Positions 58,648-64,000 of a stretch of 64,000 nucleotides of DNA are shown in pieces; the stretch's first letter is position 1, and each line of letters opens with the position of its first letter. The DNA is taken from contig JANTQF010000173.1 in assembly GCA_032988165.1 (NCBI GenBank), positions 1-64,000 on the forward strand. Reading direction: 5' to 3'. The notes beneath the pieces are model-generated. The model made no database searches, was not told the DNA's origin, and was given only the letters and a program-made list of their open reading frames with translations. The DNA is from Emmonsiellopsis sp. PD_33. Lineage: Eukaryota; Ascomycota; Eurotiomycetes; Onygenales; Ajellomycetaceae. The position numbers and the translations under genes were made by a program.

Positions 58648-61600
58648 ATGGGACGGCGCGACTTTGTCCGCGATTTGCAGGAGGCCTCAGGCGCTGGCAA
58701 GTATCCTCGCATGTTGAATGTACAGGCTGGCGACGACGATGGCGTTATCGCCTGTACCTATGGCCCTGAGGGGGGAAAGCCTATAGACATCCAGTTGTTG
58801 ATATCGGGTAATTCCCCATCTCCCCCTTTACTATCTACGGATCGTAGCTGACAAGCAACCCCAGAACTTTCGGATTACCCAAAGGAACATGAGTACTTCT
58901 TGTACACCACATCTGATGACGTTCCCAAAACCGTCACGGATGCTCTAGAAAAAGCTCAGAGCTATCTCAACGGCCTGACCGTTTCTGATATGCTTTTCCA
59001 GATTGCACGCGTTTTGGAGAACGCTGCCTCGGCATATCCGTCCAGCGATACGGACATGCCAGACGCTGATGGCTCAGACGATGAATATGAATGGTCGCCT
59101 CAGACCCCCAAGCCTATGGAGCCTAATGTCGCGCCCTCGGCTGTCAAGGCATCGCCAACCAACGATATCGACCCTGCCATCCTCGCGAAAATGGCGGATG
59201 ACCTCCGTGTGGCTAAGATGGCCGGCTTCAAAGTCGGATATCTCGGGAACCGTGCGAACCCGATCATTTGCATCTCGTGCAGAATTTCAAAGCTTGCCAT
59301 CTCAGAAGAGGCAATGCAGGCCTGGCAGGTGAACGGGAATCAATACCTTGTTTGCCTTATCCGCTATATCGACAAATACATCTCCCTCGAAGAGATCATC
59401 CAAGAAGATACTACCCGTGGGAAAGCGAGCGTTGAAATCCACGCCGACTTGTGCGACTCGTACAAGCCCACCCTTCAGAGTGCCCTCATGTGCTTCAATC
59501 GTAATCCCCCCAAGGCGACGGGATTCCATACCGAGCGTCCGTCCTCGGCTAATGGACCAAAGCCTCAACGCATGATCCGCTCCTTTATCAGCAAGCCGCT
59601 AAATAATCTCCTCAACGAACGTTTCATCAAAATTTTGCGGTACCGCCACACGTTTGGCTTCCACTGGAACGGAGCAGAGGTCTTCTTTAATGATATTCAA
59701 GGAAAGTCCCTTGACCATACAGACCCTTCAGACCCCAGATATACGAGCGGAGAGGCCTTGGCTTCTTCGTCAACCACCCTACCGACTTTGGCGATTTCTG
59801 ACCACCTGATCGAACACAATGGTACCGGCGCCTCATTCCCGCTCATCGTAATGCAATTTGTCCTTCGCCATTTTGTACGATGCACAGAATTCTGTCTGGT
59901 CTGTCATTGCAAGACCCATGACGCGTTTGAAGCGTTGAAGCCCTACGTTTGCTCAAAAAGCCTGTGTCTGTACCAGTACATGGCTCTTGGGTTTGGTCCC
60001 AGCTTGGAATGGGAAATTATATCCCAGCCTTATGTCGTGGATCTCCTCATTAGCTTCACGTATGCTAGTGCGAGACAAGACCGTTTGCATGACTTCCCTA
60101 CTGGGCTTGGATTCCTGGTTCCGCCTGTCAGCCCCTGTAATGAACCAGCTCCGAAACCTACACTCGCCCAGTCAAGCGCTCCGAGCTCTCCCACCGCAGA
60201 ACGGCACTATGCAAAGTTCAACGCGGAGAAGATGGAACTTCTCTTCTCGAGTGACAGTGTGCTGACCCCTGTCCGCGCAGGAGATTGGATTGTTATTTTC
60301 AATCATTTGGCCAATGCCCAACAGTACCACTGTCGAGTGAAGGATGTCTCTTTATTCCCCACGGTGCAGCTGGGAGGCATGATCCCCCGTTGGCAGCCGG
60401 GTTCATCTCCGATAAAGGATGCGCATCCGGGATACTCTGATATCTCCTTTGTCGTTTATAACCAAAACTTTGACAATCTTGGGCTCAGCGAAAAACGTCG
60501 CACCATTAACATGCTTCTCGACACCCTTCCTGACGTGGATCAAATGAAGACTTTCTTGACGGACACGACCGACAGACCCGAGCCTATGCTGTCCGATTGG
60601 CGTGACAGTATCTCCAAGTCCGCTTTGGATGTCCTGCGCTGGATCGTTGCCTCTAATCGCTCGTGTATCATACAGGATGACCGGACTGCACCTTCGGATT
60701 CCTCCTACAATGACAACGATCGCGTGTCCGGGATGGATGGGTATATGCAGTTCAGATTCGCACAGGGCGCGCCCGACAAAGAACAGCGTTTTGTACAGGC
60801 CGTCGCCAAAGCTACCGAGCGGTTGAACCTCAAGTATCCTACTCTTTTTGCCTGGCACGGGAGTCGGCTTTCAAACTGGCACGGGATCCTACGTGAAGGG
60901 TTGCACTTTAAAGAAGCATTGAATGGCCGTGCATATGGGAATGGGGTTTACATGAGCACCCAGTTCACTACTTCTTCCTCATACATGTCCGGAGCGAATA
61001 CGCCTTGGCCCGGGAGCAAGTTGAAGATCTCAAGTGCCATCTCTTTGAATGAGGTTGTCAACAGCCCCGCGGAATTCGTGAGCAAATCGCCCCATTTTGT
61101 CGTGTCGCAGCTGGATTGGATCCAACCTAGATATCTCTTCGTGAACTGCCAGGATTCTGAATGGAAACCCAAAAAGAGCGAGGAAAAGCCAACTGCATTA
61201 TGCCATTCCCAAGATCCAGCGTACGTTGCCAAAGGCCCTAAGGGGAATTCAATCACAATCCCAGTGACGGCAGTTAGCAAGGGCCGTCGCCGTGGCGTGA
61301 GCAGCGAATCCACACCCCAATCGGCCAGTGTTGCTGCGCATGCGACCAAGCCATCAAAGAATATATTCACAAGCCTCGCTGATCGATCTTTCTCTTTGAA
61401 GGACATGGTGCCTGGAGTTGGGAACTCAAGTGCCCGCAAGGCATCTAAAACGGATAAATCGGGATTAGATGGCTATGCGAGCGACGATACAGACGCCGAG
61501 GATCTGGCAATCCTAGCTGATAAACAGGAAAATAAAAAGGGCAAAGCTCCCATGTGGCAACAGTCCGTCCCAATCGTGAAGAAGCCCGAGCCTCCCAAAA

Positions 61601-62274
61601 CAGACTTCGTACCCGGGACACTCTCCGCTGAAACCCTCCCTCTCCTCGCGCAGCCCACAGACGCAACCTCCGGGGCAACCAAAACGCTCCTGCGAGATTT
61701 CCAGGCCACGCTCAAAATCCAAGAAACTCAACCTGCCCACGAGCTAGGCTGGTACGTCGACCCCGGCATCACCAGCACCGTGTATCAGTGGATCGTCGAA
61801 TTCCACTCCTTTGACCCACAACTCCCCATCGCCTCCGACCTAAAGAAAGCAGGTCTCAAGAGCATTGTTCTCGAACTCCGCTTCCCAATGGACTACCCCA
61901 TCTCCCCGCCTTTCGTCCGCGTCATCCGCCCACGCTTTCTCAACTTCATGAATGGTGGAGGCGGTCACGTCACCGCTGGAGGCGCGTTGTGCATGGAGCT
62001 GCTCACAAATTCGGGCTGGTCTGCCGTGTCCAGTATTGAGAGCGTGCTGTTGCAGGTCCGCATGGCGATTTCGAGTACGGATCCTAAACCGGCGCGCTTG
62101 CAGGCAGGCCAGAGTGTGGCTAAGGGGACTGTACAGAGTTATGGGGTCGATGAGGCTGTTGATGCGTATATTCGGGCGTGTCGCATGCATGGGTGGCAGG
62201 TGCCTAAGGATTTTCAGAATATGAGGTCGGGATTCATGAGTGCGTCTGCTTCTTCAGCGGGGGGTAGGAATTGA
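58648..62274 (+). CDS. PARP catalytic domain fused to UBE2Q-like ubiquitin-conjugating domain
   Basis: Spliced model 58648..58807, 58865..62274, giving 1189 residues; the 57-nt intron has a GTAATT donor and a CCCCAG acceptor. The N-terminus (MGRRDFVRDLQEASGAGKYP) has an RWD-like look. The middle contains a Cys-rich stretch (CLVCHCKTHDAFEALKPYVC) before the PARP domain: WHGSRL with His718, then GRAYGNGVYMS with Tyr744, the NAD-binding His and Tyr, with LNEVV as candidate for the third position. This resembles the PARP6/8/16 branch, typically mono-ADP-ribosyl transferases. After a disordered linker, residues about 990-1150 form an E2 fold: FHSFDPQLPIASDLKKAGLK, LELRFPMDYPISPPFVRVIR, and GGALCMELLTNSGW with candidate catalytic Cys1096, as in UBE2Q proteins. 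It may couple ADP-ribosylation with ubiquitin transfer. Confidence 0.92.
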
Positions 62275-63675
62275 TTGACTGTTTTCAATGCGTGTTGTTG
62301 TTGTTGTTGTTGTTTCTTTCGTTCCATGGCATGGTTTTTCAGGTTTTCGCGCCTTTCTTGCATGTTTTTTGCTGCTCCCATATTTTATTAATTCCATTTT
62401 TCTCTTTCTTGCTGCCTCAACCAGTTGGCTGATCCTGTTTGGTCGATGGTTGATATCGCTTCCCCTTGTTGCTTCCGCTCTTGATCCTGCGGAACCACGG
62501 ATGGCACCCAAGGTCAGTCAAGTGGCCATGTTAGATTTACCTGGATTGCTTTTTTGTTTCTTCACACGGAGAGTTTTAACCCCCTTTTTTTTTTTGCTTT
62601 TCGCGTTTTTCTCAGGTGTCAGGATGAATGGGGCGAGTCATGCCATGTCAGGTCAGGTCAGGTGTAGGTGTATGTATGGGTAACTAATGTGTGTGTTTCT
62701 TGCTCTGCTCTGCCTTGGTTATTGTTATTGTTTCTGCATTGCTTTCAATGGGCATTGATCCCCTACCTTTTTTTTACAGGTATTGCTAGGCGTCAAGAGA
62801 TGGAACAGAGTCTCACTTTTTAGAGCATACCCACACCACACAACAAAAAGGAAAAATCTAGTGAAAAAAAAAAAAAGAAAGAGATTCAGGGGATTTTCTT
62901 TGTTTTTGCTTGCCTGTTCTGCAATGCAATGGATTTTTTTTTAATGAGGCAAAAGACTAATAAATAAAAATAAAGATAAAAGAATAGGAAATAAAATTAG
63001 AATGAAAAAAGGATAAGCAGTTAATTTAATTCTTTCTTCTTTTTCTCCTTTTTCTCGTCGCCTTGGAAATGCCCCTGGGGCTGGCCCCCCGGGCGGGATT
63101 CGATATCACGTGACTTTATGTTCGCGGCTCGGCGGGAAGCTTAGTACTGTTAATCTGATTCTGGGGAACTGAAGACAAACGGCATTTAATAGTAATTATC
63201 CAGTAATGAGACTTGTGTGCATGCTTACTGTGGTGTTATTTTCTTTCCTTGCCAGCAGGACTGCATCTGCCTCTGCGTCTACGTCACATTTTTGAAACTT
63301 GGAGAGCTTCAGCTTAAAGATTTAACGAGCGACCATACGAACGACATCTTCCAACACTTGCTGGACACATCGACACTACACTCTACTTACACCTTACTGA
63401 TAGCTACGATGCATTGAGTGTATCAATCCGCCTATCGTGAGATAGATATTATTATTAACTATTGTTTATTGTTTATTCCCGCAGAACAGGCCCCGCTCGA
63501 TTCAAATCCTCCCCTCAAACCTCCCAACAAAACATACAGCCATACAGCCACCACGCAAAATCATCCCAACCAGAATCATCCCAAATCGAACCCCCTCCTT
63601 CCTTCCCTCCCTCCCCCCCTCTATGCGCCCGACCCCGCCGTCCCAGCCGCAATCATAAGCTAAGCCCCTCAAACC
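62275..63675. other. Intergenic region after the PARP-UBC gene
   Basis: The 3' flank has a GTT repeat (62293-62312) and long T tracts. A palindromic TCACGTGA (63106-63113) lies about 560 bp upstream of the next start codon. No gene is supported. Confidence 0.55.
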
Positions 63676-64000
63676 ATGGCCCGCCCACCTCAATCCACCA
63701 CCACCACCACCACCACCACCCCCAACCCCCCCTGGACCACGCACCTAACCCTCGACCTCCTCCTCCGCGTCCTCTCCAAAACCCTCTTCCACCCCTTCAT
63801 CGCCTGGCTAATCCCCCTCTGCCTGCGCGCCCAAGCAACGCCCTACTCGCACCCTTCCTTCATAATCACCGCCAGCTACGCGACGCTCGTGTCTGTGCTT
63901 GTGTTGCTGGGGGTGTTGAATAAGTGGGTTGCGTATGGGGGGGCCAGGGGGTTGGGGAGGTTGGATTGTGATGGAGATGGAGATGATGATGACGATGGGA
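63676..64000 (+). CDS. N-terminal part of an unidentified membrane protein (cut by the window end)
   Basis: An open frame starts ATGGCCCGCCCACC and runs off the window. It encodes MARPPQS followed by a Thr run, then LTLDLLLRVLSKTLFHPFIA with WLIPLCLRAQATPYSHPSF, and a second hydrophobic stretch (SYATLVSVLVLLGVLNKWVA) before an Asp/Gly-rich segment (DCDGDGDDDDDG). Two membrane-associated helices near the N-terminus suggest an ER or Golgi membrane enzyme. The frame has no stop inside the window. Product family not recognised. Confidence 0.65.
   Translation, partial: MARPPQSTTTTTTTTPNPPWTTHLTLDLLLRVLSKTLFHPFIAWLIPLCLRAQATPYSHPSFIITASYATLVSVLVLLGVLNKWVAYGGARGLGRLDCDGDGDDDDDG

Overview
The window is nuclear DNA of a filamentous ascomycete. 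Short introns (mostly 53-125 nt) with GTAAGT-type donors, CTAAC-type branch points and CAG/TAG acceptors interrupt most genes. The protein set (AA11 LPMO, Cps1/DIP2 adenylating protein, a PARP-UBC fusion) fits Eurotiomycetes of the Aspergillus/Penicillium type; the genus is an inference. No tRNA, rRNA or CRISPR array was found.

Left part (1-38 kb): ordinary, fairly gene-dense housekeeping DNA. In order: secreted AA11 chitin LPMO (-), DRS1 helicase (+), LEU4 isopropylmalate synthase (+), a large DIP2/Cps1-like AMP-binding protein (-), a secreted 5'-nucleotidase-like metallophosphoesterase (+), ribosomal protein S5 (+), SDA1 (+), a Spd1-type ribonucleotide reductase inhibitor (+), a secreted Gly/Leu-rich protein (-), V-ATPase subunit d (-), NOP58 (+) and Pol III subunit RPC9 (+). 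DRS1, RPS5, SDA1, NOP58 and RPC9 all serve ribosome or Pol III function, so the stretch is enriched for growth genes. CACGTG boxes recur upstream of many of them. Most gene models were rebuilt by splicing, and every exon junction given keeps frame.

Middle part (about 38.9-52.6 kb): a gene-poor island of broken mobile-element DNA. It holds a Ty3/gypsy integrase core relic, three diverged remnants of the C-terminal part of one tyrosine-recombinase-like protein (about 45.1, 49.1 and 52.2 kb), three diverged copies of an unrecognised family (about 42.5, 45.9-46.3 and 47.4 kb) and an SNF2-type helicase relic (about 51.2-51.9 kb). None is intact. The recurrence of the same pieces suggests repeated insertion of one poorly described element that carried a recombinase and an accessory protein. 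This is the most novel part of the window.

Right part (53-64 kb): normal genes again. These are a type II membrane glycosyltransferase-like protein resembling the PLOD glycosyltransferase region (-), a COG7-like Golgi tether subunit (-), a 1189-residue protein with PARP catalytic and UBE2Q-like E2 domains (+), and the start of a membrane protein cut by the window end (+).
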